NCBI GenBank assembly: GCA_029862045.1
Contig: JAOTYE010000011.1
Coordinates: 61,076-125,075, forward strand
DNA length: 64,000 nt
Origin: Gammaproteobacteria bacterium
Lineage (GTDB): Bacteria > Pseudomonadota > Gammaproteobacteria > Steroidobacterales > Woeseiaceae
Direction: 5' to 3'
Every line of letters begins with the position of its first letter. The stretch's first letter is position 1. Shown piece by piece: positions 13,326 to 21,949 of the stretch. The notes under the pieces are model-generated. The model saw only the letters and a program-made list of their open reading frames with translations, had not been told where the DNA came from and made no database searches. A program made the position numbers and the translations under genes.

Positions 13326-15392
13326 ATGCACAAGAGAAAACAAAAATCCGCGCTGGCCTGGGCGGTGCTGTTGTTAGCGGCTCTCGGGATGCGGGCCGGG
13401 GCCGCTGCCGCAAGCGGTCCGATGCCGGACGAAGTACAGACGGGCAGTCTGCTGATGCGCATGAGCGAGGGATATGTCACGGCGGCGCTATTGAATACCG
13501 ATGTCAGCATCAACGTCAATGGACTCGTGGCGCGAGTCTCGGTGATGCAGGAGTTCAGGAACGGGGGCAGCGAATGGGTCGAGGGCATCTACGTGTTTCC
13601 CCTGCCAGCCGAGGCGGCTGTCGATCACATGCGCCTGTACGTCGGCGATCGCTTTATCGAAGGCGAGATCCGCGAGAAAGAACAGGCGCGAAAGGAATAC
13701 GAGCAAGCAAAGCAGCAGGGCAAAAAGACAAGTCTTGTCGAACAGCAGCGCGCGAACCTCTTTACAACGTCAGTCGCGAACATCGGACCTGGCGAGACGG
13801 TCATCGTCGAAATTGAATACCTCGAGGACATTCGCTATGACGATGGTACGTTTAGTCTGCGATTCCCGATGACGCTAACGCCGCGCTACATCCCGGGACA
13901 GGCGCTGCCGGATCGACAGGGTAGCGGCTGGTCGCCGGACACCGCGCTGGTCGACGATGCCTCGTCGATCACACCGCCGATGGTCGGGGCGTCCCGCAAC
14001 CACAAGGTGTCACTGCAAGCGAGTGTCAATGCAGGTATGCCGCTCGAAATCATTGCGAGCCGCTATCACCCGGTCAATGTCTCTGAGACAGGCGGGCGAT
14101 ACGGGGTCACGCTTGCTGCCGGGCAAGTGGCGATGGATCACGACTTCGAGCTGTTGTGGCGACCGGTCGCATCGTCGGCGCCTCGGGCCATGGCGTTTAC
14201 CGAGACAATAAATGGCGAACCTCATTACCTGCTTATGGTCATGCCGCCGAACACGGGCGAGTCATCACTCGCACGGGTCCCACGCGAGATGATTTTCATC
14301 ATTGATACGTCCGGCTCAATGCACGGAGTATCGATCGAACAGGCGAAGCAGGCGTTGCGCCGCGCCCTTGATGGTCTGCAACCCGGCGATCAATTCAATG
14401 TCGTCGAATTCAATTCCTATCCCAATGCGCTATTCGGGACAAGCATGCTTGCCGACGCGACCAATATCGGTATGGCGCAGAACTTCGTCCGAAAGTTGCG
14501 GGCGAATGGCGGTACGGAGATGCAGTCGGCGTTGCGCTTCGCTCTGCGCACGCCGCCCGCAGAGTCCTACTTGCGACAAATCATTTTCATTACAGATGGC
14601 GCAGTCGGCAATGAAGAAAGTCTGTTCGAGCTTATCCGCGCGCGCCTTGGCAATGCGCGCTTGTTTACTGTTGGAATCGGTTCAGCGCCCAACAGCTGGT
14701 TTATGCGCAAGGCAGCCGAGACGGGCCGCGGCACGTTCACAATGATCAGTGCGCTGCATGAAGTCGGCGAAAAAATGGAGCGCCTGTTTCGTAAGCTCGA
14801 GAACCCGCAAGTAACGAACATTAATCTGCAATGGCCGAGCGGCACGATAGTAGACAGCTATCCACCGATCGTTCCAGATCTTTATCTCGGCGAGCCGATT
14901 ACAGTCAAAGTCAAAGCATCCAGCCCGTTTCGGCCGGGCGATACGATGCGAATTGCCGGTGACTCGACTGCCGGAGCATGGACGCGCGATCTTATTCTTG
15001 ACAGCGGCGCACAGAGCTCTGGCATTGCAGCGCTTTGGGCACGGGCACGCATTGCTGACTTGCTCGACAAGCAACGTCGTGGCGCTGATGCCGGCGAGAC
15101 GCGTCAGGCGATTGTCGATACCGCGCTCGCGCACCATCTTGTCAGCAAGCACACCAGTCTCGTTGCGGTTGACAAGACGCCGGTCCGCCCGGCAGGTGAC
15201 CCGCTCTTGCGCGAACAGGTACCCAATCTAATGCCCTATGGGCAAAGCGGAGCGGCGATCTTCGGTTTTCCGGCAACCGCGACCAATGCTGCGGGCTTGC
15301 GCCTCATGGGCGCGGCCACATTGCTGGCCGCACTCTTGCTGCTGGCAATGTCGGCGCTGCAACGGAGGGTGTCCCATGGCCTGGCCCGCTAG
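13326..15392 (+). CDS. Marine proteobacterial sortase target protein (VIT and vWA domains)
   Basis: 688 residues; ATG 13326 follows AAGGAG by 8 bases. A signal peptide (about 1-33) leads to a VIT domain (about 45-175: NGLVARVSVMQEFRN...EGIYVFPLP) and a von Willebrand A domain (about 320-490) with the metal-binding MIDAS motif FIIDTSGSMHG. The C-terminus has FGFPATATNAAG, a hydrophobic helix, then an Arg-rich tail (LQRRVSHGLAR), which is the layout of a sorting signal. It is therefore the likely single substrate of the adjoining sortase, anchored outside the inner membrane. It overlaps the sortase gene by 17 bases. Its biological role is unknown. Confidence 0.9.
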   Translation: MHKRKQKSALAWAVLLLAALGMRAGAAAASGPMPDEVQTGSLLMRMSEGYVTAALLNTDVSINVNGLVARVSVMQEFRNGGSEWVEGIYVFPLPAEAAVDHMRLYVGDRFIEGEIREKEQARKEYEQAKQQGKKTSLVEQQRANLFTTSVANIGPGETVIVEIEYLEDIRYDDGTFSLRFPMTLTPRYIPGQALPDRQGSGWSPDTALVDDASSITPPMVGASRNHKVSLQASVNAGMPLEIIASRYHPVNVSETGGRYGVTLAAGQVAMDHDFELLWRPVASSAPRAMAFTETINGEPHYLLMVMPPNTGESSLARVPREMIFIIDTSGSMHGVSIEQAKQALRRALDGLQPGDQFNVVEFNSYPNALFGTSMLADATNIGMAQNFVRKLRANGGTEMQSALRFALRTPPAESYLRQIIFITDGAVGNEESLFELIRARLGNARLFTVGIGSAPNSWFMRKAAETGRGTFTMISALHEVGEKMERLFRKLENPQVTNINLQWPSGTIVDSYPPIVPDLYLGEPITVKVKASSPFRPGDTMRIAGDSTAGAWTRDLILDSGAQSSGIAALWARARIADLLDKQRRGADAGETRQAIVDTALAHHLVSKHTSLVAVDKTPVRPAGDPLLREQVPNLMPYGQSGAAIFGFPATATNAAGLRLMGAATLLAALLLLAMSALQRRVSHGLAR

Positions 15393-15957
15393 GTCGCCAC
15401 GGAACCTGGTCGTGGCTTGTTTGCTTTGTCTCGGATTCTGGCAACTCGGCCACGGTGCCTACATTCCGGCGAAGGCGTGGTTCGCTCAGGAGCTCATGCA
15501 GCGCGCATGGACGCGCGCCACAGACGACAGTGATCGACAGGCACCGTGGCCCTGGGCAGATACGTGGCCTGTAGCGCGGCTCTCGGCAAAATCAGGCGAG
15601 GTCGATCTCATCGTGCTCGCTGGTGGCTCGGGGCGCACATTGGCCTTTGGTCCGGGTCACTTGAGCGCCAGTTCGTTGCCCGGCGAGCCCGGCAATAGCG
15701 TTATTGCTGGCCACAGGGATACGCACTTTAGCTTTCTGCAAGATATCGAAATTGGCGAATCACTGCTCATTGAGAGGATCGGAGGCCGCAGGCATCTGTA
15801 CAAAGTGATCGGCATCGATGTTGTTGATTCGCGGCGCGGCAGCCTGTTGCTCGACACCGAATCGCCGATCCTGAGTCTGGTTACCTGCTATCCATTCGAT
15901 CAGCGGGAAGCGGGCGGACCGTTGCGCTTTGTCGTTACGGCGAAGAAGTTGTTTTAA
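15376..15957 (+). CDS. Class GN-type marine proteobacterial sortase
   Basis: 193 residues from ATG 15376, which has GGAGGG 8 bases upstream and lies within the last codons of its target gene. An N-terminal membrane helix is followed by the sortase beta-barrel. The catalytic His is in VIAGHRDTHFSF, the Cys in LVTCYPF, and the Arg in GGPLRFVV, the standard His-Cys-Arg set. Sortases cleave a sorting motif and transfer the substrate to a surface acceptor. In Gram-negative bacteria this dedicated type usually has one target, here the vWA protein. The gene end overlaps the convergent NUDIX gene by 23 bases. Confidence 0.92.
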   Translation: MAWPARSPRNLVVACLLCLGFWQLGHGAYIPAKAWFAQELMQRAWTRATDDSDRQAPWPWADTWPVARLSAKSGEVDLIVLAGGSGRTLAFGPGHLSASSLPGEPGNSVIAGHRDTHFSFLQDIEIGESLLIERIGGRRHLYKVIGIDVVDSRRGSLLLDTESPILSLVTCYPFDQREAGGPLRFVVTAKKLF

Positions 15958-16477
15958 TCGCTGCGATTCGCAGCAGTGCAGCTACACTGATCGCGTCAGT
16001 GATTTCACCCGCGTTGACCATCGCGACAGCATCCTGCAGCGGTAGCGTACGGGATTCGAGGTCTTCTGTTTCTTCGAACTCGGTCTCACCCTCCGTCAGA
16101 CATTCGGCCAGATAGACAATACCGACCTCGTCGGTAATGGAGTTGCTCGTGTGGAGGCGCATTAGCTCGGTCCATTTTTCGGCGGCAAGGCCGGTTTCTT
16201 CCCTGAGTTCGCGTTTCGCTGCGTCGAGCGGTTCCACATCAAGTGGCGCGCCGCCCATCGGTAGCTCCCAAGACCAGGCATCGAGCGTGTAGCGTTGTTG
16301 CCCAACGAGCCAGACATTGTCATCGCCGTCCAACGGGATGATCGCGACCGCGCGATTCTTGAAGCGCACATGACCGTACTGATTTTCGCCGCCACCCGGA
16401 TTGATAACGTGGTCTTCAACGACCTGCATCCAGTCGTTCTCAAAGACCGTGCGCGAACTCAGCTTCTTCCAGCCCAT
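15935..16477 (-). CDS. NUDIX hydrolase, ADP-ribose pyrophosphatase-like
   Basis: 180 residues. The NUDIX box is complete around residues 75-97: GGAPLDVEPLDAAKRELREE then TGL, matching G-x5-E-x7-REUxEExGU. The preceding WSWELPMGG resembles the ADP-sugar pyrophosphatase (NudF/NudE) branch. Likely role: cytoplasmic cleavage of nucleoside-diphosphate sugars or ADP-ribose to AMP and a phospho-sugar. The exact substrate is not determined by the sequence. Its ATG overlaps the stop of the upstream SRPBCC gene by one base (TGATG), indicating translational coupling. Confidence 0.88.
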   Translation of the reverse strand: MGWKKLSSRTVFENDWMQVVEDHVINPGGGENQYGHVRFKNRAVAIIPLDGDDNVWLVGQQRYTLDAWSWELPMGGAPLDVEPLDAAKRELREETGLAAEKWTELMRLHTSNSITDEVGIVYLAECLTEGETEFEETEDLESRTLPLQDAVAMVNAGEITDAISVAALLRIAAIKTTSSP

Positions 16478-16926
16478 CAGGCTTCTTCTGCGGTCACGGA
16501 TTCGACCAGTAGTTTAAATCGCTGCATATCCTCTTCAGTTCGCCTGCATATCGACTTACGCATGAAGATCGACATCAGTTTCATCATGCCCTTGAATTGA
16601 CGATTGGCATAGACAACCCATTGCGTTTTGTTTTCATCAAGCGTCGCGAAATGATTGACGATGATTGCCTTACCAAGGTTGGAGTCATAGATGCCGGCCA
16701 TGAAATCAGGCTTACGCTTTTCGGTCATCGTCTCCGTCATGACAATCTCGCGGCCATTTTCTTCATACACAAGCTCGGCTACAGAACCGGGCTGTCCGGA
16801 CGGTCCCGACTTGTGTGTGAAAGACTTCAGGGTCGGCTGCCACTTCGAGATATTGCCGGCGTTGTCAAACACCCGCCACACGGCCTGACGATCGGCGTCG
16901 ATAGTGATCTCATTTTTTGTCTTCAT
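16477..16926 (-). CDS. SRPBCC family protein (polyketide cyclase/START-like)
   Basis: 149 residues from ATG 16926. The frame is open further upstream to 16974, where it would run into the promoter of the divergent MATE gene. The fold signature of the helix-grip SRPBCC family is visible: MKTKNEITIDADRQAVWRVFDNAGNISKWQPTLKSF at the start, a middle beta-sheet (GSVAELVYEENGREIVMTETM), and a long C-terminal helix (RTEEDMQRFKLLVESVTAEEA). Such proteins bind hydrophobic ligands. No catalytic residues or ligand can be assigned. It is coupled to the NUDIX gene. Confidence 0.75.
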   Translation of the reverse strand: MKTKNEITIDADRQAVWRVFDNAGNISKWQPTLKSFTHKSGPSGQPGSVAELVYEENGREIVMTETMTEKRKPDFMAGIYDSNLGKAIIVNHFATLDENKTQWVVYANRQFKGMMKLMSIFMRKSICRRTEEDMQRFKLLVESVTAEEA

Positions 16927-17002
16927 ATTGAAATCCCACATCGAGGTAGTGCGTCGATGATAACCTATGCGCACGTCAGCCCTCCGTCATTCCCGCGTAG
17001 CG

Positions 17003-18370
17003 ATGCAAACAGACAGAACCCGGCTCACCGACGGCCCGGTCGGCCCACATCTTGTCAGCATGGCCGTACCGGTATTGCTCGGCATTACGACGATGATGGG
17101 GCAGACCCTGATTGACGCGTGGTTCCTCGGCCGGGTTGGTGATCGTGCGCTTGCCGCGCATGCTTTCAGTTTCCCGATCCTCATGATCATCACCAGCGTC
17201 GCGATAGGTCTTGGTGCCGGAACATCGTCGGTTGTTGCAAGGGCAATTGGGGCCGATGATCAGCGCCGCGCGCGTCGGCTGGCGACGGATAGTTTGTTGC
17301 TGTCGTTCCTGATTACCGCTGCGCTAGCACTTGTGGGCGTGTTGACCATCGAACCGTTGTTCCGCGTTCTTGGTGCGCCGGACGACATGATCCCGCTTAT
17401 CCGGGGTTTCATGATCATTCTTTACTCGGGCGTTCCTTTTGTTGTCGTTGGCATGGTTGGAATGGCGAGCATGCGTGCAACCGGGGATACGCGATTACCA
17501 AGCACGCTCATGATCCTTGGAGCAATATTCAACGTCGCATTGGATCCAATCTTGATTTTTGGTCTTGGGCCAGTGCCGGCAATGGGCTTGAACGGGGCTG
17601 CGATGGCAGCCTTGATCGCGCGCGGGTCGATTTTCATCGGCGCCCTGTATTTGTTGCGCGGCAGGATGAACATGGTCAGCTTCAACAAGCCCGCTGCCGC
17701 GGAGCTTCGGAAGTCCTGGAGAGATATCCTGCACGTCGGAATTCCGGCGGCGGGCACGAACGCGATCGTGCCGATAGGGGCAGCGATCATCACGGCAATG
17801 ATTGCCCGCTACGGACCCGAGGCGGTCGCAGGTTTCGGTGTTGCGAGTCGTATCGAATCGATGATGCTTGTTGTGTACTACGCCCTATCGGCCATCATTG
17901 GCCCGTTCGTCGGCCAAAACCTGTCAGCCGGAAAGGAGTCGCGCATCTTGCAGGCGCTGCGCCTTTGCATGATTTTCTGTATCGCGAGCGGCTTGTTGAT
18001 CGCAACCTGTCTTGCTGCACTGGCGGGCTTCCTGCCCTCATTGTTCAGCGACAGCGCTGATGTCGTGAGCATCGCGAAACTGTATTTGTGGATTGCGCCG
18101 ATCAGTTACGGAACGTACGGGCTGGTCATGATCATGAACGCAGCATTCAATGGGCTCGGCAATCCAATGCCGGCTGTCGGGATCAGTGTGGGTCGCATGC
18201 TCGTATTGTATGTGCCGCTGGCGATCGTTGGCGCGCAGTTTCTTGATGCGGTCGGGATATTCGCGGCATATTCGATCGCCAACATCGTTTCAGGCGTCGT
18301 TGCTTACCAGTGGGCGAAGGCCGCTGTTCACCGGCGTTGCGGCGAGGCGCCTGCTGCGGTCAGCAGGTAA
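17003..18370 (+). CDS. MATE family efflux transporter
   Basis: 455 residues from ATG 17003 (an in-frame ATG at 16967 is also possible). Twelve hydrophobic segments arranged as two six-helix halves are apparent, with the MATE signatures AVPVLLGITTMMGQTLIDAWFLGRVG and GAGTSSVVARAIGADDQRRARRLATDS in the first half and NAAFNGLGNPMPAVGISVGR in the second. It is an inner-membrane, cation-coupled exporter with unassigned substrate. This is one of three MATE genes in the window (partial at the left edge, 18839-20161), and they are not close copies of each other. Confidence 0.92.
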   Translation: MQTDRTRLTDGPVGPHLVSMAVPVLLGITTMMGQTLIDAWFLGRVGDRALAAHAFSFPILMIITSVAIGLGAGTSSVVARAIGADDQRRARRLATDSLLLSFLITAALALVGVLTIEPLFRVLGAPDDMIPLIRGFMIILYSGVPFVVVGMVGMASMRATGDTRLPSTLMILGAIFNVALDPILIFGLGPVPAMGLNGAAMAALIARGSIFIGALYLLRGRMNMVSFNKPAAAELRKSWRDILHVGIPAAGTNAIVPIGAAIITAMIARYGPEAVAGFGVASRIESMMLVVYYALSAIIGPFVGQNLSAGKESRILQALRLCMIFCIASGLLIATCLAALAGFLPSLFSDSADVVSIAKLYLWIAPISYGTYGLVMIMNAAFNGLGNPMPAVGISVGRMLVLYVPLAIVGAQFLDAVGIFAAYSIANIVSGVVAYQWAKAAVHRRCGEAPAAVSR

Positions 18371-18631
18371 TCAGGCAGCAGGTTTGGAGCCGTGCTCGGA
18401 TTCGGCGTCGGATTCTTGCGCCGCCGATTCGCCTCGTTGCGCGGGCTTGCGGTGTCGCAGCCGCAACGTGAAGATGACCATGCTCCACAAGCAACAGAAA
18501 AAACCAGCACCAAAGTACATTGGCGTCTGCGGATGGTAAGGGCCCATGTACATTACCGCAGACATGAAAATCAGGCCAACCAGCAACAGGACGTGCGGCA
18601 GGCGTTCATAGATTGGAGTGGGTAACCACAT
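18371..18631 (-). CDS. Small two-helix membrane protein of unknown function
   Basis: 86 residues. Two hydrophobic stretches are visible: HVLLLVGLIFMSAVMYMG (about 13-30) and MYFGAGFFCCLWSMVIFTL (about 38-56). A basic segment (RLRHRKPAQRGE) and an acidic, low-complexity tail follow (ESAAQESDAESEHGSKPAA). This implies an inner-membrane protein with a cytoplasmic C-terminus. I do not recognise the family. It is convergent with the MATE gene, their stops adjoining exactly. The 207 bases upstream (18632-18838) show no further gene or clear signal. Confidence 0.55.
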   Translation of the reverse strand: MWLPTPIYERLPHVLLLVGLIFMSAVMYMGPYHPQTPMYFGAGFFCCLWSMVIFTLRLRHRKPAQRGESAAQESDAESEHGSKPAA

Positions 18632-18838
18632 CGGTCGTTTACTCTGCGCTGTGTATGAATTCGGTTCGAGGAAACTAGATCATATCACTGCCCGAGGCCG
18701 GGAAATCGATCACAAGAAGAGTTTCCCGGGCGGCGGCAGTCGCCAAAATGGGACCTGTTTCACACAAATGGCGACCCTCGGTGTCATTAGCGGCTTTCCT
18801 GGCGGCGATGCCCGCACCCTGGACGAGCGCTGGCCGGA

Positions 18839-20161
18839 TCATGACAAGACGGAAGGCAGCACTTTCCTGCGGTAGCCGATGTGCATGCCGATGCCGCGGC
18901 TCGCCATGAACAACGTGAACGCGAGCCACAGGCCATGATTACCGAGGCCCTGCAGCAGGTACCAGGCGGGCAAGAAAATCATGAGGGCCGAAAAAACCAT
19001 GATGTCCCGCATCGCGCGCGCACGGGTCGCGCCAACGTAAACACCGTCGTAGAGGAATGACCAGACAGACACGAGTGGCGAGATGATTAGCCACGGCAGG
19101 AAGCGCATCGCTGTCTCGCGTACGTCGGGAAGGTCGGTAAGCGCGCGAATCAGCAGCGGTCCGGCCACGAAATAAAACGCGCAAAAACCAGTCGCGAAAA
19201 TGAGCGACCACTTGAGCGACAATTTCACAGCCTGCTCGAGCGCGTCGCGGCGCTTCTGGCCGACCGCCTTGCCCACCAGTGCCTCGGCCGCATGCGCGAA
19301 TGAGTCCAGCACGAATGCAGTCAGCATTTGCAGGTTCATCAGTATGGCGTTTGCTGCAAGGATTACACCGCCGAGGCGCGCGCCCTGGGCTGTAACGAAA
19401 GCGAACGTGAACATCAGTGCCATGGTTCGCACGAACAGGTGCGCGTTGATCGAAAAGAATGCCGCATAGGCTCGAAGGTCGAAAAGGCGCGCAAGCGGCC
19501 AATGCCCCTGGCGCTTCCGCAGCGCTTTCGCCGCGAAGCCGAGCCCAACAAGCAAGCCGCTGTACTCGGCAATAACGGAAGCAAGTGCGACGCCGTCGAC
19601 CTTCATGCCGAGGCCAAGCACAAAGAACAGATCCAGCAAAATGTTCGTGACATTGATCGTCAGGAATATCAGCAATGGAACGCGCGCGTTCTGCAGGCCG
19701 AGGAACCAGCCAATCAAGACATAGTTTACAAGTGTGCCCGGCGCGCTCCAGATGCGAATCGAGAAATACTGCTGTGCATAGACCTGGACATCCGCTTCGG
19801 CGCCAAGCAGTGACAATGCGGTTCGTCCAATCGGTATCTGTAGCGCGATCAGTGCGGCGGCAATCAGAATAGCGACGACGACAGCCTGACCGAGCGAGAC
19901 ACGCAGGCCGTCGTCGTCATTAGCACCGTAGCGCTGGGCAGCGATACTCGTCGTGCCCATACGCAGGAAGTTCATTCCCATATAGAGAAAACTAAATATC
20001 GTGCTGCCGATAGCGACCGCGCCGAGATAGATCGGGCTCTCGAGGTGGCCGGTTACGCCCGTGTCGACCATGCCGAGCAAGGGCACGGAGACATTGGACA
20101 GGATCATCGGCGCGGCGATGCGCCAGACCTGGCGATCTCCGGGCAGGCGGCTGGCGGTCAA
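18839..20161 (-). CDS. MATE family transporter, DinF-like
   Basis: 440 residues with twelve predicted membrane helices. The N-terminus (WRIAAPMILSNVSVPLLGMVDTGVTGHL) and the segment FLRMGTTSIAAQRYGANDD match the DinF branch of MATE exporters, which in E. coli is linked to the SOS regulon and oxidative stress. No LexA-type box is visible upstream, because the gene begins only 8 bases after the stop of the acyl-CoA dehydrogenase gene and is probably co-transcribed with it. The substrate is unknown. Confidence 0.9.
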   Translation of the reverse strand: MTASRLPGDRQVWRIAAPMILSNVSVPLLGMVDTGVTGHLESPIYLGAVAIGSTIFSFLYMGMNFLRMGTTSIAAQRYGANDDDGLRVSLGQAVVVAILIAAALIALQIPIGRTALSLLGAEADVQVYAQQYFSIRIWSAPGTLVNYVLIGWFLGLQNARVPLLIFLTINVTNILLDLFFVLGLGMKVDGVALASVIAEYSGLLVGLGFAAKALRKRQGHWPLARLFDLRAYAAFFSINAHLFVRTMALMFTFAFVTAQGARLGGVILAANAILMNLQMLTAFVLDSFAHAAEALVGKAVGQKRRDALEQAVKLSLKWSLIFATGFCAFYFVAGPLLIRALTDLPDVRETAMRFLPWLIISPLVSVWSFLYDGVYVGATRARAMRDIMVFSALMIFLPAWYLLQGLGNHGLWLAFTLFMASRGIGMHIGYRRKVLPSVLS

Positions 20162-20168
20162 GCGACGC

Positions 20169-21389
20169 TCACCCGAAAGCGTTTACGCCGGTTAATTCCT
20201 TGCCTACGACGAGTTGGTGGATGGTCTCTGTGCCTTCGTAAGTAATCACGCTCTCGAGATTGAGCATGTGACGAATCGGAACGTACTCTGCGCTGATACC
20301 ACTGCCACCGAGAATGTCCCGCGCGTCCCTGGCGATGTCGATCGCTGCACGGCAGTTGTTCCACTTCGCGAGCGATACCTGCGTCGGACGCAGCCTGCCC
20401 TGATCCTTGAGGCGGCCCAGCCGCAACGACAACAATTGTGCTGTTGTGATGCGTCGTGCCATGTCGGCGAGGCGAATTTGCATAGCCTGAGTGTGAGAAA
20501 CAGGACGGTTGAACAAAACCCGATCTTCGGTATAGCGGAGAACTTCGTCGAGGCAGGCCTGTGCTGCACCGATGACGCCCCAGGTAATGCCATAGCGCGC
20601 TTGTGTAAGACAGCTCAACGGGCCTTTGAGTCCGGTCACGCCTGGCAGGACGTTGGCTTCAGGGACGCGAACGTTGTCCAGGAACAATGCCGCGGTGACC
20701 GAGGCGCGCAGCGAGAATTTATTCTCGATTTCCTGAGCCGTGTATCCCGGCATGTCTTTCTCGACGATAAATCCTTTGATTCCTTCGTCGCTCGTGGCCC
20801 AGATAATTGCGGCGTCGGCGATCGTACCGTTGGTAATCCACATCTTCGAACCATTAATGACCCAGTCATCGCCATCACGTTTGGCGTGCGTTTTCATGTT
20901 GCCCGGATCGGAACCACCCTGCGGCTCGGTCAGGCCGAAACAGCCAATCGCCTCGCCCCGCGCCATTGCCGGTAACCAGCGCTGTTTCTGCTCCCCGGAG
21001 CCATAAGCATGGATAGGAAACATGACCAGGCTGCTTTGCACCGAAACAAAACTGCGCAGCCCGCTGTCACCGCGTTCAAGTTCCTGGCAAATCAAGCCGT
21101 AGCAGATGGCATTGAGACCGGCACAGTCATAGCCGTCAATGGAGCTGCCGAACAAACCGAGCTCCGCAACTTGCGGGATCAATTCATGAGGAAACTTGTG
21201 TTGTTCGAAGGCTTCGCGCATGACCGGAATCGCCTGTTCGTCGACAAACCGTGCGACAGAATCCTGCACCATGCTTTCCTCGTCCGAAAACTCCGAGCGC
21301 ACGTCAAAAAGGTCAAGCGGATCGAGTTTTGCGTTTTTTGTGTTCAAAATGGAATTCCAATGCGTCGATAAAGTACGGACAAGATCCAT
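20169..21389 (-). CDS. gcdH: Acyl-CoA dehydrogenase, glutaryl-CoA dehydrogenase type
   Basis: 406 residues from ATG 21389. A TTG at 21347, which overlaps the upstream stop as TTGA and has GGA nearby, gives a 392-residue form starting at NTKNAKLDPLDLFD that fits the family better. Signatures: RSFVSVQSSLVMFPI, CFGLTEPQGGSDPG, KMWITNG, ARYGITWGVIGAA, DILGGSGISAEY, and the catalytic-base Glu in TYEGTETIH. These match glutaryl-CoA dehydrogenase, which oxidises and decarboxylates glutaryl-CoA to crotonyl-CoA in lysine and tryptophan breakdown. No other genes of that pathway are nearby. It lies between the Mpo1-like gene and the DinF-like gene. Confidence 0.87.
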   Translation of the reverse strand: MDLVRTLSTHWNSILNTKNAKLDPLDLFDVRSEFSDEESMVQDSVARFVDEQAIPVMREAFEQHKFPHELIPQVAELGLFGSSIDGYDCAGLNAICYGLICQELERGDSGLRSFVSVQSSLVMFPIHAYGSGEQKQRWLPAMARGEAIGCFGLTEPQGGSDPGNMKTHAKRDGDDWVINGSKMWITNGTIADAAIIWATSDEGIKGFIVEKDMPGYTAQEIENKFSLRASVTAALFLDNVRVPEANVLPGVTGLKGPLSCLTQARYGITWGVIGAAQACLDEVLRYTEDRVLFNRPVSHTQAMQIRLADMARRITTAQLLSLRLGRLKDQGRLRPTQVSLAKWNNCRAAIDIARDARDILGGSGISAEYVPIRHMLNLESVITYEGTETIHQLVVGKELTGVNAFG

Positions 21390-21811
21390 GCCGGACCGAT
21401 CATCATCAATTGCAGGTCATGGACTATTGGCCACAGGCTTTTTTGATTGCGATGTCCGAGCCAGAGGCCGATGATACCGGCGAATAGTAAGCCGATCGAT
21501 ACGCGAAGTGGCGAAAATTCCGATTGCGCCAGCCACATATGGACGCCGGCCAATCCTACGATAAACGGTAACATTCCAATCGCCAATGACACCGAGATGA
21601 TGAAGTAATATACAGTGGCCGCCATGAGAAACGCGGTGCCCCAGTTGAGCAACGGCGATATTGCGAAGAACTCGTCGGGAATCGGCAACGTCCACAACAG
21701 GCCGACGGTGCCGAGCACGACCATTGGCACTGCGGCCCAATAAACGGCAGGATATGTCAGATCGCGGTGCGTCTCCTCATAACGCGTTAGCCAGTTGTCG
21801 ACTTCGGTCAC
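21344..21811 (-). CDS. Mpo1-like (DUF962) membrane protein
   Basis: 155 residues with about four membrane helices. The N-terminal WLTRYEETHRDLTYPAVYWAAVPMVV and the C-terminal GHRNQKSLWPIVHDLQLMMIGP follow the DUF962/YGL010w pattern. Yeast Mpo1 of this family is an Fe(II)-dependent dioxygenase in fatty-acid alpha-oxidation. In the usual N-terminal motif, HxxPxNxxxHxxGVP, the first His is retained but the Asn and second His are Tyr here, so catalysis is doubtful. Its end overlaps the start of the dehydrogenase gene, which suggests an operon with lipid or acyl metabolism. Confidence 0.65.
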   Translation of the reverse strand: MTEVDNWLTRYEETHRDLTYPAVYWAAVPMVVLGTVGLLWTLPIPDEFFAISPLLNWGTAFLMAATVYYFIISVSLAIGMLPFIVGLAGVHMWLAQSEFSPLRVSIGLLFAGIIGLWLGHRNQKSLWPIVHDLQLMMIGPAWILSVLYRRIGIPF

Positions 21812-21949
21812 GGTAATTCTCGGTCACAGGGCCGATTATTCTACATAAGCAACATCATTAAGTATCTGTTCAGGCGTGGTGGCGCTAAATGCGCAAATAA
21901 AGACTGCAGGCGGCCCGAATGGGCTTGCCGGATAAATGGAGGAAGTATC

